64,000 bases of DNA from Spirosoma panaciterrae DSM 21099 (GTDB lineage Bacteria; Bacteroidota; Bacteroidia; Cytophagales; Spirosomataceae): the NCBI RefSeq assembly GCF_000374025.1, contig NZ_KB893173.1:460508-524507 (forward strand), in the 5' to 3' direction. Numbering within the stretch: position 1 is the stretch's first letter; every line of letters starts with the position of its first letter. The notes beneath the pieces are model-generated. The model did not search any database and was not told the DNA's origin. It was given only the letters and a program-made list of their open reading frames with translations. This document shows positions 9,010 to 17,416 of this stretch, in pieces. A program made the translations under genes and the position numbers.

Positions 9010-9747
9010 TCAAACCCGTCCGACGCGCAAGAAAATCGGAAACCGGACCTCACGCTCCCCATTTCCCCAATCCTGCTGCAACTGCTGTCCTAACTCCGTA
9101 ACCGGGTCCGCTTCATTTTCATGGATATACTGCCTCACAGCCGACCACGTCCGCAGGTAGTTCAGAAAGCGCTCCAGCGGCCAAAAACGGCTGGCCGTAA
9201 ATCGTTCGCGTCTGGCATCCGCAAAGGAAAATGGTAAACTCTCGTACGCATGGTCGATGTGCTTCCGCTGGGGGTCCCAGTAAGGTCCTATCCGATTACG
9301 GTAGAAATCGACCAGAACCGGGTCCAGGTCGGGGCCGATCTGGGCTAGCCCGTACCCCCATTCCGCAAGAACAGCGCCGGGCTTCGCTACCCGTCGAACT
9401 TCCTGGTGAAACGCCTGGATGTCGAACCAGTGAATCGCCTGCGCCACAGTAATTAAATCGAATGTGTGATCTGCGAAAGGAGTATGCTCAGCCATTGAGA
9501 GCTGATACTGAATGTTCGGTTTCTTTACCGCTTCAGCCAATTGTTTTTCGCTCATATCCGTAGCCTCAACCTGCGTAAACAAATCGGCCAGCGCACCCGC
9601 AACCTGTCCATTGCCAGTGGCGCAATCCCATGCTATCTGGCGATTATGGACATACTGCAGGATGTAATCATACAAATCGGCAGGATAATCGATTCGGTAT
9701 TGAGCGTACAAGTCGGCGTGGCCGGAAAAACGATCGAGCGGTTGCAT
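9010..9747 (-). CDS. Class I SAM-dependent methyltransferase
   Basis: This 245-residue protein has the Rossmann-type methyltransferase motifs: WDCATGNGQVA (motif I), VEATDMS (motif II, acidic residue) and FDLITVAQAIHWFD (motif IV and post-IV). The AIHWFD signature is typical of the Methyltransf_11 group related to trans-aconitate and generic small-molecule methyltransferases. The substrate cannot be named. The gene stands alone, convergent with the small gene at 8674 and divergent from the cytochrome c gene. Confidence 0.88.
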   Translation of the reverse strand: MQPLDRFSGHADLYAQYRIDYPADLYDYILQYVHNRQIAWDCATGNGQVAGALADLFTQVEATDMSEKQLAEAVKKPNIQYQLSMAEHTPFADHTFDLITVAQAIHWFDIQAFHQEVRRVAKPGAVLAEWGYGLAQIGPDLDPVLVDFYRNRIGPYWDPQRKHIDHAYESLPFSFADARRERFTASRFWPLERFLNYLRTWSAVRQYIHENEADPVTELGQQLQQDWGNGEREVRFPIFLRVGRV

Positions 9748-9828
9748 ACATTTTATTTTAGCAAATATTAAACGTTTTGGTAGAAGAACGATCTAATAAG
9801 TAGTTTATAGGAAAAACCGTAGCCAAAA

Positions 9829-9859
9829 TTGGGTTATCATTCGAAACCATCTATTTTTG
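9829..9859 (+). promoter_or_regulatory. Bacteroidota-type promoter of the cytochrome c gene
   Basis: TTG (9829-9831) is followed after 20 nt by TATTTTTG (9852-9859), matching TAnnTTTG. Transcription would start near 9866, about 54 bp before the ATG at 9920. Confidence 0.55.
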
Positions 9860-9919
9860 CGCGACTGACCTTGTAACGTAATAAAATTCGTTTTTTCCAT
9901 TTATCGCTTACCGATTCTT

Positions 9920-10309
9920 ATGAAAAAATTCTTTGGCCTTCTTATCGCTTCGGCTTCGCTGGCCGTAGCCTCCTTCGATGCTAACGCTCAGGCGCCAGCC
10001 GATATTCCGGCAGATATGAACGCCCTGATGACTAAATACACCTGTATTGCCTGCCACCGCCCCAATCAAAAACTGGTCGGTCCAGCCTATGCCGATGTAG
10101 CAAAGAAAAAATATTCGAACGAGGAGATTGTAAAGCTGATTTATACCCCTGTTCCATCGCACTGGCCGGGTTATCCACCGATGGCTCCAATGACACAGGT
10201 GCCGAAGGAAGATGCCATGAAACTGGCTGTATGGATTAACTCGCTTGATGGTGGTTCGAAAACCACGACCAAGAAAACCACCACGAAAAAGACGACCAAG
10301 AAGTCTTAA
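9920..10309 (+). CDS. Small exported c-type cytochrome with Lys/Thr tail
   Basis: The 129-residue precursor has a signal peptide (KKFFGLLIASASLAVASFDANAQ) and one heme-binding motif CIACH (Cys42, Cys45, His46). A later PMAPM segment supplies the likely axial Met. This fits the cytochrome c551/c552 group, which carries single electrons in the periplasm. The C terminus after residue 113 is a low-complexity tail of Thr and Lys (TTTKKTTTKKTTKKS), unusual for this family, which could bind the anionic envelope or a partner. It is monocistronic, with its own promoter and terminator. Confidence 0.9.
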   Translation: MKKFFGLLIASASLAVASFDANAQAPADIPADMNALMTKYTCIACHRPNQKLVGPAYADVAKKKYSNEEIVKLIYTPVPSHWPGYPPMAPMTQVPKEDAMKLAVWINSLDGGSKTTTKKTTTKKTTKKS

Positions 10310-10333
10310 TCGCGTACTGGTCCATTCGTCCAT

Positions 10334-10369
10334 AAAAAAGGCGTTCCAAATCGTTGGGACGCCTTTTTT
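10334..10369 (+). terminator. Strong terminator after the cytochrome c gene
   Basis: A 16-bp stem (10334-10349 with 10354-10369, one G-T pair) with a 4-nt loop is flanked by A6 and T6. It can therefore act in both directions, between the cytochrome gene and the convergent rlmB gene. Confidence 0.85.
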
Positions 10370-10396
10370 ATAATCAGACTTTACCTAATTCGACGA

Positions 10397-11191
10397 CTAA
10401 ACAGCCACCTGCTGGCTTCGCTGACGCACGGCTTCGTACAAAATTACCCCCGTTGCAACCGACACATTGAGAGATCCAACCGCGCCCAGGAGTGGAATTT
10501 TCACGTGAGCATCGGCCATTCGAAGTAGTTCGGGCGATATACCATCTTCTTCCGAACCCATAATTACGGCAATTGGCCCGGTAAGATCGGTAGTGCGTTC
10601 GTATAGATCCCGGCTCGATTTTTCGGTACAGGCTACTACGGTAATTCCGCTTTCCTGAAGGTATTTTACAGTTTCGGTCAGTTCGGGCTCCCGACAAACC
10701 GAAATATGGTTCAAGGCGCCCGACGAGGTTTTCATAGCATCCGAATTAATTGCTGCTGCCCCACGTCCGGGTATTACAATACACTGCACCCCCGTACACT
10801 CAGCCGTACGAGCGATGGCGCCGAAATTCCGTACATCAGTAATACGATCCAGCAATAGGATAAATGGCTGTTCACCCCGTTCGTACACATCCGCAATCAC
10901 ATTCGACAACTTAACATACTGAACCTGAGCCACCAGGCAAATTACTCCCTGATGGTTTTTACGAGTCATCCGATCCAGCTTCTCGACGGGTACGCGCTGA
11001 ATGGTCACCCGGTTCTGGAAAGCCAGGTTCTGGATGTCGGGGTTGCTCAACCCCTTTTCCATGTATAATTTGTCGATCTGCTGGTCAGACCGGAGAGTTT
11101 CGATAACCGATTGAATACCGAACACCATTTCGTCGGGCTGTGGACGAAATTGAGGGCGAGGCCTAAAATTGCGTTTGAATTGCTGGGGCAT
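10397..11191 (-). CDS. rlmB: 23S rRNA (guanosine-2'-O-)-methyltransferase RlmB / TrmH family
   Basis: This 264-residue SPOUT methyltransferase has an N-terminal RNA-binding domain (VFGIQSVIETLRS) and the three SPOUT motifs: LDRITDVRNFGAIARTAEC, VIMGSEEDGIS and PLLGAVGSLNVSVATGVILYE. The last forms the trefoil knot that binds SAM. RlmB methylates the 2'-O of G2251 in 23S rRNA, a site in the peptidyl-transferase loop. The start MPQQFKRNFRPRPQ is basic and suits RNA contact. It is convergent with the cytochrome gene. The GWxTD gene on the same strand lies 78 bp upstream, so co-transcription is possible. Confidence 0.93.
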   Translation of the reverse strand: MPQQFKRNFRPRPQFRPQPDEMVFGIQSVIETLRSDQQIDKLYMEKGLSNPDIQNLAFQNRVTIQRVPVEKLDRMTRKNHQGVICLVAQVQYVKLSNVIADVYERGEQPFILLLDRITDVRNFGAIARTAECTGVQCIVIPGRGAAAINSDAMKTSSGALNHISVCREPELTETVKYLQESGITVVACTEKSSRDLYERTTDLTGPIAVIMGSEEDGISPELLRMADAHVKIPLLGAVGSLNVSVATGVILYEAVRQRSQQVAV

Positions 11192-11269
11192 TATTTGAAT
11201 AGATGATGCATGCTATACGATAGATGATGAAAGCTGACACGCATACATCATAATCCTGTATCATACATT

Positions 11270-12709
11270 TTAATCACGGATGGTGCCGGTTCGCCATGCT
11301 TCTACAATGGGATACCAGATTGGCTGATATTCAATGTAGCGCACCAGTTCATAATGATCTTCTACGAATTGATTGGGTTTCTTGGTAAACGTAAAATTCA
11401 CTTCTGAAACATTGGCCCGGCGATTATAAACCCATACTTCGCGCTCCCGGTTCCGTTGCACCCGATCGGGCGGCCCCAGTACGATGTAAATCATACCTTT
11501 ATCCGTTTTCCAGCCCTCTTTATAGGTGGTAAACAGGCGGTTCGCTTCTTCTACCCGGTCGAAGTAAGCCTTCAACGTTCGTTTAGCCACCTCTTCATTG
11601 CCTGCCATCAGGCTCAACCAATATTTGTCGAAAGCTTTTTTGGTATCCTGAGCCTGATTCAATTCGCTGATTTCAGTGCTGGTGCTCATGTACAATACCG
11701 GCTTGATCAGCTTCTCAGGGCGGGTCAGTTTGGGGAAGCGTTTGTCGGCAACCACCAACCCAATACCGGCGGCATCCGTAGTATCTTCTACAAAATAATA
11801 CAAGCCTTCATGCGGTAGCACAAACGGCTGGTTCGTAGTAATCGTCAGGGTTGAATCGATGCTCAGTGATTTGGATGTGGGTTTGGGCGACGTATTCATG
11901 GGTGAGGAAGCCGCATCAAAATCGTGCCGATACCGAACCCCGTATAAAGGCTTGTTGGTACCACTCACATCCCGAAGAATGATGGTATCGCCTACATTCG
12001 CAAAATTTCGTAACTGGGGTTGAATGCCTCGTTTATCGAACAGGGTAACCCGGTCGCTCAGCTTGGTCCCAGTGAATCGTAATGAAAGGTCGTTACGAGC
12101 CTTCGTGCCATTCATGGTTTCGGTAATTTCCGTTAATAGAACAGCATTAGCCACGCCTTTGGGCCGTTTGACCTCAAAGGTCAACGTCAGATGATCGGAA
12201 GCGACACCTACATTCTGCGTCGACAAAGGCACCGTCGAATACCCCAATCGCTCGCGGTTGTTGTAGTCGGGATACATGACGTAAGCGATCTGAAAATGCT
12301 CCACAAAATCGCTGGGTTTCTGAACAGCCTCTCCCGTTGGGGTTTTGGCCGTGAGGTCCATGTACACGCGTACCGTTGACGAGTCGACGAACAGAAACTT
12401 GCCTTTTATGGAAGTGACCACCCACTCTCCGCCTTTCATCGACATGGCTGGCCCCGTGCCAATAGCCGAAGCATCGGCCGCCTTCACCGGAGCAGGCGTC
12501 TGAACCGTCGCCGGACGCGAATCGGCTGGCTGAGCGGTTCCATCAGCGCGTTGCGAATCGCCAAGGCGAACCGTTGGTTTGCTGGATTGATTTCGTTGAG
12601 CTTCGGTGCGGGCATCGTAGGCAGCATTAATACGTGCCTGTTCCTTTTTTTTGTTGCTGGCACAGCCACACAACAAACCTAGTAAAAGTAAAAAAGACAG
12701 AATTCGCAT
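11270..12709 (-). CDS. GWxTD domain lipoprotein
   Basis: This 479-residue protein begins MRILSFLLLLGLLCGCASNKKK, a lipoprotein signal with lipobox-type LCGC, so the start at 12709 is preferred over an upstream Met at 12757. A disordered linker (residues about 25-95, rich in Ala, Gln and Thr) follows. A beta-rich middle comes next, and then the C-terminal GWxTD domain with EGWKTDKGMIYIVLGPPDRV and VWVYNRR. The family is restricted largely to Bacteroidota, Acidobacteriota and their relatives; its molecular role is not established. It should sit in the outer or inner membrane, facing the periplasm. Confidence 0.9.
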   Translation of the reverse strand: MRILSFLLLLGLLCGCASNKKKEQARINAAYDARTEAQRNQSSKPTVRLGDSQRADGTAQPADSRPATVQTPAPVKAADASAIGTGPAMSMKGGEWVVTSIKGKFLFVDSSTVRVYMDLTAKTPTGEAVQKPSDFVEHFQIAYVMYPDYNNRERLGYSTVPLSTQNVGVASDHLTLTFEVKRPKGVANAVLLTEITETMNGTKARNDLSLRFTGTKLSDRVTLFDKRGIQPQLRNFANVGDTIILRDVSGTNKPLYGVRYRHDFDAASSPMNTSPKPTSKSLSIDSTLTITTNQPFVLPHEGLYYFVEDTTDAAGIGLVVADKRFPKLTRPEKLIKPVLYMSTSTEISELNQAQDTKKAFDKYWLSLMAGNEEVAKRTLKAYFDRVEEANRLFTTYKEGWKTDKGMIYIVLGPPDRVQRNREREVWVYNRRANVSEVNFTFTKKPNQFVEDHYELVRYIEYQPIWYPIVEAWRTGTIRD

Positions 12710-12860
12710 AAACAAACGTGTATCTCGGACGAATGTTGGCAAGGTTTTGTTCCGCAAATGCGTTCCCGAACCGGATCAGGAATCACAGTTTATTGATAAC
12801 GAAAAAACTGGGGCATTCGACTTATGTACCCTATCATTTTTCTTTCGAATTGCAAAAGAG

Positions 12861-12868
12861 TAATTTTG
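12861..12868 (+). promoter_or_regulatory. Possible -7 element (TAATTTTG) upstream of the methyltransferase gene
   Basis: TAATTTTG matches the Bacteroidota TAnnTTTG -7 box, 58 bp before the ATG at 12926. A clear TTTG at the -33 position is missing, so the call is weak. Confidence 0.3.
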
Positions 12869-12925
12869 TCGATTCAATTGCAATAGTCGCTGGTTACTGA
12901 TTCATACCCGCGTCCCTAATCGATC

Positions 12926-13693
12926 ATGTACAAAACTACAGAAATAACCTCCGCCGAAATAGCTTCCGACAATCCCGTTCATCAGCGTCTGCTGTTTCCT
13001 TACGTCGAAGCGGCTCAAATGGTCAGCGGCAACGTACTCGAAATTGGCTGTGGCTGGGGCCGGGGACTCGAATTACTTACTAAAGCGGCTACTCATTATA
13101 CAGGTATCGACAAGAATCAGGACCTGATCAACGCCCTTCAGGCCGAATACCCTCAATCAACGTTTATTTCAGCAAACATTCCTCCATTACGTACCCTTGC
13201 CGATAATACGTTCGATTATATTGTAACGTTTCAGGTCATTGAACATATCGAGAACGATGATCTGTTCGTGAAAGAGGCCCACCGCGTGTTAAAACCCGGC
13301 GGCAAACTTCTGCTCACTACAGTCAACAAAAGTTTTTCACTCACCCGCAACCCCTGGCACGTACGGGAATACTATGCCGACGGGCTTAAAGATCTGATCA
13401 CCAAATACTTCTCAAAAATCGAGACGAAGGGGATACATGGTAATGACAAGGTGATGACTTATTACGAGCAAAATAAAGAGTCGGTTAAAAAACTAACCCG
13501 CTTCGATATTTTCAATCTTCAGTACCGCCTGCCCCGCCGTTTGCTGCAAGTTCCCTACGACCTGATGAATCGACTGAACCGGAATCGGCTCCTCCAGGCC
13601 GACGGATTGGCGGCTCAGATCAACTATACTGATTATCTGGTAAGCCAGGACCCCGCCGGGAGCCTCGATTTCTTCTACATCGCCACAAAGTAA
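12926..13693 (+). CDS. Class I SAM-dependent methyltransferase
   Basis: This 255-residue protein has motif I VLEIGCGWGRGLELL, an acidic residue after strand 2 (YTGIDKNQDL), FDYIVTFQVIEHIEND and a motif with HRVLKPGGKLLLTTVN. These are hallmarks of the UbiE/Methyltransf_11-type fold. The C-terminal part (residues about 165-255, with YRLPRRLLQVPYDLMNRLNRN) is specific and may recognise the substrate, perhaps a lipid or glycan, but nothing fixes it. It is divergent from the GWxTD lipoprotein gene. An AT-rich inverted repeat lies 24 bp after the stop. Confidence 0.88.
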   Translation: MYKTTEITSAEIASDNPVHQRLLFPYVEAAQMVSGNVLEIGCGWGRGLELLTKAATHYTGIDKNQDLINALQAEYPQSTFISANIPPLRTLADNTFDYIVTFQVIEHIENDDLFVKEAHRVLKPGGKLLLTTVNKSFSLTRNPWHVREYYADGLKDLITKYFSKIETKGIHGNDKVMTYYEQNKESVKKLTRFDIFNLQYRLPRRLLQVPYDLMNRLNRNRLLQADGLAAQINYTDYLVSQDPAGSLDFFYIATK

Positions 13694-13716
13694 TCAGTCG
13701 TTTATATAGTTCATCA

Positions 13717-13765
13717 ACTATTAGTATAGTTCATATACTATTAGTATATGAACTATACTAATAGT
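13717..13765. repeat. AT-rich inverted repeat built from a repeated 11-mer
   Basis: A perfect 21-bp inverted repeat (13717-13737 with 13745-13765) encloses a 7-nt loop, CTATTAG. The element is built from CTATTAGTATA, present twice in direct orientation (13718 and 13738) and once inverted (TATACTAATAG, ending at 13764). It lacks GC pairs and a T tract, so it is not a typical terminator. It may bind a protein or be a small repeat element. Confidence 0.7.
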
Positions 13766-13940
13766 ATATTTCATACATTCATTTGTAATAGACCGTAAGG
13801 AGTCTATTAAGAAGCAGCCTTGTCCCTCAAAATAAGGGTTTTAGGGCTGCTCTATACTTTTTTGCCGTATTTCTAAATCGCATAAATAAATCAAATTCTT
13901 TTCAATACCGATTCAGTCAATACTTATTTCACATCACGCG

Positions 13941-14843
13941 ATGAACTATTCCTCTTCTGTTCTATCTCACCTTTGCCAACAGATAAACCAATGGATGCAA
14001 ATACGTCCTGTTCTTAAAACGATTGCCCAATTAGTTGTATTCTCTCTGCTATGCCTGGGATTTGTCAGTTGCACTGACACTGACCGGGTTGACCCTGTAA
14101 GGCTACGGTTAAAACAAGTCAATGGAACACTCCCCGACTCTCCTTTTCGTATCAATACGACCTATACCTATGATAGTCTGAATCGGCTTAGCACCATTGC
14201 CCGGGCCGACAGCAGTTTCACTACCATTTCCTATAACAACCCGGATAAACAATACATTTTTTATGTCGATTACAGTGGCAATGATCGAACGCGGGGAGCC
14301 CTGACCTTGATTGATCCATATAAGCTGGATCAAACTACTATCCGAGGGCTACAATATTATTTTGGTGGAAAATTCAACCCTGAAGCCACAACTACCAGTC
14401 TTTACAATGGAACTGGCATTGCTTTGAAAACGCATTTTAACGACTTTATTTATACGCTGGATACTACCAGTAAGCATTTGATTCAATATAGTTCGTTTAT
14501 TCCTCCTCATCACGACAAATATTCCAAATCGGATTACGTATACACGAAGGACAATATCACGTTAGCTACTAATACATATTTTGTTGCCTCTACCGACCTC
14601 ATTCAATCCAAGAGTGAAATCTCTTACATGTATGATACGAATCCCAATCCTTACTCCGGACTGTTCGATCTCAATATTGCCCCTGAATTTCGTTTCAGTC
14701 GGAATAATGTAACTAAACGATTGCAGGGTAACCTCACTTCTGATTACACCTATGTGTATAACCAGCAAGGTTTACCCATTAAACGCACGGAGACCCGGAA
14801 TGGAAGTACGTATGTGCTAAATTACTCTTACGAAGAATACTAA
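13941..14843 (+). CDS. Hypothetical exported protein, probable lipoprotein with YD-like segments
   Basis: The product is 300 residues. A hydrophobic stretch IAQLVVFSLLCLGFVSC at about residues 28-44 ends in VSC, a likely lipobox. The mature part contains TYTYDSLNRLSTIAR and, near the end, DYTYVYNQQGLPIKRTETRNGS, which resemble RHS/YD-repeat strands seen in Bacteroidota DUF4595-like surface lipoproteins. The signal starts far inside the frame, so translation may begin at the internal Met (MQIRPVLK, 13995). Function unknown. It is convergent with the DUF4249 gene. Confidence 0.65.
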   Translation: MNYSSSVLSHLCQQINQWMQIRPVLKTIAQLVVFSLLCLGFVSCTDTDRVDPVRLRLKQVNGTLPDSPFRINTTYTYDSLNRLSTIARADSSFTTISYNNPDKQYIFYVDYSGNDRTRGALTLIDPYKLDQTTIRGLQYYFGGKFNPEATTTSLYNGTGIALKTHFNDFIYTLDTTSKHLIQYSSFIPPHHDKYSKSDYVYTKDNITLATNTYFVASTDLIQSKSEISYMYDTNPNPYSGLFDLNIAPEFRFSRNNVTKRLQGNLTSDYTYVYNQQGLPIKRTETRNGSTYVLNYSYEEY

Positions 14844-14914
14844 ACAAACACTTACTAATCAGGCCCGAACCACCCATCTAACCTACGGGAAATAGCTTTT
14901 GTAGCTATCAAAAC

Positions 14915-16255
14915 TTAATCCCGCCATCCTTCTGGCTTGAACGGGGTTTGATTATCCGTCAGTAAACAGGGAGCCAATGGGGGCCGGTCGGCATTGGGCC
15001 AGAGCCTGACTTTGGCTTTGTCGCGGTCTTTCAAATAGGGTGGCGATGGCTCAGGGTTAGGCTGTCGACCATTGACGGCAAAAAAAAGCCCATCACCAGT
15101 TGGTGTATAGGCCCCTGGGCGTCGGGTCGTATCGAAGGGTGCCGTTGCACCATAAGCCAGTGCGCCCTGCGTATCCTTCCGATCCAGCCAGTAATGTACC
15201 AGTGAAACCGCCGAAGCCGAGAAGTAGCCAACCACGCCCGTCTGTGGACGACCTACCTGATGAACATTACCTACCAGAGCCGTTGGCGGTGTATCGGCCA
15301 GTCCACCCGTATGCTGCGTCTGTTCCTGAAAGCGTTTGTAGTATTGATAGGCATCGGCCGTTAACGAATACTGGCGAATATCGACCAAACCGGGTGCGTA
15401 ATCATAAAATGGTACCTGGGCTACTCGCTGCTGACGAATTAGTGCCCCATTACTCAATTTATCGTCGAGCACAACGATGTCGTAGCCATTGATAATTTGC
15501 CAGCAGGGTGTTCGACAGCCGTAATCATAGATCCAGTCTTCATTCGGCACCTCCGGAGCTTCTTCACCTGCCTTACCAGCTCGAGGGCTAAAACAATCTT
15601 CATACAACTCAGTGCCTGTTACGAAGTAGTCGCGATCCTTATACACGTTTGGCAAGACTTTGTACATAGCATAAACACCCTGCCGACAGCTATGACACCA
15701 ATTTTGCCGCTCCCATAGTTTCCATTCCCAGCGGTAATAATTGTGCTCACTAGCCGGGTCCTGAGTATCAATAAAGATGTCGTGAGCTGCCGTAAACCCC
15801 TTTAGCTGGGTCGATGACAAACTGTTGGGATTAAATGTCACGTGTACGCCTGCAATGGGTGCAACAGCCGACATCTCCTGCCGGGTCGACACATACTGGC
15901 TTCCGTCCGCAAGGGTAAACCGAAGTTGGTAAGTATGGCCAACCTGCCCTTTGAAATCACTGGGAAGCTGATAACTCCCATCCAGGGTTTCATGACACTC
16001 GATGGTTTGAACCGAGTCGACTATCACCGAAACGGTGGCATCAGTTATGGGGACGGTACTGTACTGACCCGTTAGTCGATCGGCCTGGGCTCGCTTGAGT
16101 TTAATGATCTGGGGTTCGGCCCGGTCGGTAATTGTGCCATCTACGATCAGAATGGTGGCCGTTACGTATTGGGTTAACTCCTCTGGGTAAATACAGGCCA
16201 GCGGTAACACCAGGGCCAGACCATAAACCAGTAAAAAGCGGAACGTTGAGCGCAT
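14915..16255 (-). CDS. DUF4249 family lipoprotein
   Basis: This 446-residue protein begins MRSTFRFLLVYGLALVLPLAC, a lipoprotein signal with a Cys at residue 21. The segment TATILIVDGTITDRAEPQIIKLKRA and later DATVSVIVD are typical of the DUF4249 N-terminal beta domain. These proteins usually sit beside a TonB-dependent receptor and are thought to act as its surface-exposed partner. No receptor gene is present here, so this copy is solitary within the window. Several Cys pairs (HSCRQ, YGCRTPC) suggest disulphides in the mature protein. Confidence 0.82.
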   Translation of the reverse strand: MRSTFRFLLVYGLALVLPLACIYPEELTQYVTATILIVDGTITDRAEPQIIKLKRAQADRLTGQYSTVPITDATVSVIVDSVQTIECHETLDGSYQLPSDFKGQVGHTYQLRFTLADGSQYVSTRQEMSAVAPIAGVHVTFNPNSLSSTQLKGFTAAHDIFIDTQDPASEHNYYRWEWKLWERQNWCHSCRQGVYAMYKVLPNVYKDRDYFVTGTELYEDCFSPRAGKAGEEAPEVPNEDWIYDYGCRTPCWQIINGYDIVVLDDKLSNGALIRQQRVAQVPFYDYAPGLVDIRQYSLTADAYQYYKRFQEQTQHTGGLADTPPTALVGNVHQVGRPQTGVVGYFSASAVSLVHYWLDRKDTQGALAYGATAPFDTTRRPGAYTPTGDGLFFAVNGRQPNPEPSPPYLKDRDKAKVRLWPNADRPPLAPCLLTDNQTPFKPEGWRD

Positions 16256-16360
16256 AAGTGGATACGAATTAATTCTAAAACCACCCTGCCCATGTATTCT
16301 ACTTTCGAAATCAGATCACTATGTTCACTCTTTCATACTACTCGCAAAATGCGCATCCGT

Positions 16361-17332
16361 TCAGAACGGCAGCTTCCCCAGATCGACATTCCCACCCGTA
16401 ATGATAATACCAATTTTTTGGCCTGCGAACTGGTCTTTATGTTTCAGCACAGCCGCTAACGGCACCGCACTCGATGGTTCGATCACGATCTTCATCCGTT
16501 CCCAAACCAGTCGCATGGCCCCACTAATTTCCGCATCTGAAACCGTTAGTACGTCCGCTACGTGTGTCCGGATAATGGCCAGTGTCCGCTCGCTCAAGGT
16601 AGTCATCAGGCCATCGGCAATGGTATTGATAAACGGAGCTTTTTCAACCCTACCCGTTCGGAACGACAATACGGCATCGGCCGCCCCTTCGGGTTCAGCC
16701 GCAATCACGCGCGTACCCGGCGACAGGTAGTGGGTGGCTAAAGCCGTACCACTCAACAAACCTCCCCCGCCTACGGGAGCCAGAATGGTATCGAAGGGTA
16801 TGGCCTGGTGTTCGCTCCCATACTTTTCCATACCCGCATCCTCGATCAGTTCTTTCGTGGCCGTGGCTTGCCCGGCAATAACCCGATCATCATCAAAGGG
16901 ATGCACCAGTACGGCTCCGGTTCGTTCCATTACCTCCCGAACACCGGCTTCGCGGGCTTCGAGCGTGGGCTCACATTCAATCACTTCGGCTCCATACCCC
17001 AGCACAGCCTCTTTCTTCACTTTTGGTGCTGTTCGGGGCATGACAATATAGGCCGGAAGTCCGACTTGCCGAGCGGCAAACGCAACAGCCTGCGCGTGAT
17101 TGCCCGATGAATGCGTTGTGATCGCCTGCCCTTCCTGATGCTGCACCACCTGCAAGATGGCATTCAGCCCACCCCGTGCTTTAAAAGCTCCTATTTTCTG
17201 AAAATTCTCACACTTAAAAAACAGGCTGGCTCCTGCCAGGTCGTTGATAGTCTGATTGGTCAATACAGGTGTGCGGTGAATGTAAGGCCGGATACGGTCG
17301 TGAGCCTCACAGATAGTATCGAATGAAATCAT
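16361..17332 (-). CDS. PLP-dependent threonine/serine dehydratase-like enzyme
   Basis: This 323-residue fold-type II PLP enzyme has the Schiff-base lysine in GAFKARGG (Lys51), the substrate loop SSGNHAQAVA and the phosphate-binding PVGGGGLLSG. There is no C-terminal ACT-like regulatory domain, so it is not the biosynthetic allosteric IlvA. It fits catabolic threonine ammonia-lyase, serine racemase or threo-3-hydroxyaspartate dehydratase, which the sequence alone cannot separate. I prefer ATG 17332 (MISFDTICEAHDRI) over an upstream Met at 17359 because family members begin there. Monocistronic, divergent from the hydroxylase gene at 17417. Confidence 0.88.
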   Translation of the reverse strand: MISFDTICEAHDRIRPYIHRTPVLTNQTINDLAGASLFFKCENFQKIGAFKARGGLNAILQVVQHQEGQAITTHSSGNHAQAVAFAARQVGLPAYIVMPRTAPKVKKEAVLGYGAEVIECEPTLEAREAGVREVMERTGAVLVHPFDDDRVIAGQATATKELIEDAGMEKYGSEHQAIPFDTILAPVGGGGLLSGTALATHYLSPGTRVIAAEPEGAADAVLSFRTGRVEKAPFINTIADGLMTTLSERTLAIIRTHVADVLTVSDAEISGAMRLVWERMKIVIEPSSAVPLAAVLKHKDQFAGQKIGIIITGGNVDLGKLPF

Positions 17333-17416
17333 GGAAATGACAGGGACTAAAGCGACCAAATTACAAAGAAACCCCGCTTGATCGCATCGTCCAAATCAGA
17401 TAAGTCAGTAACTTGC

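Noticed and set aside
8939..9160. Possible toxin after the antitoxin-like gene
   Set aside because: Most of this frame overlaps the methyltransferase gene antisense and shows no PIN or RelE-type motif.
16361..17332. Biosynthetic threonine deaminase IlvA
   Set aside because: It lacks the C-terminal regulatory domain and is too short.
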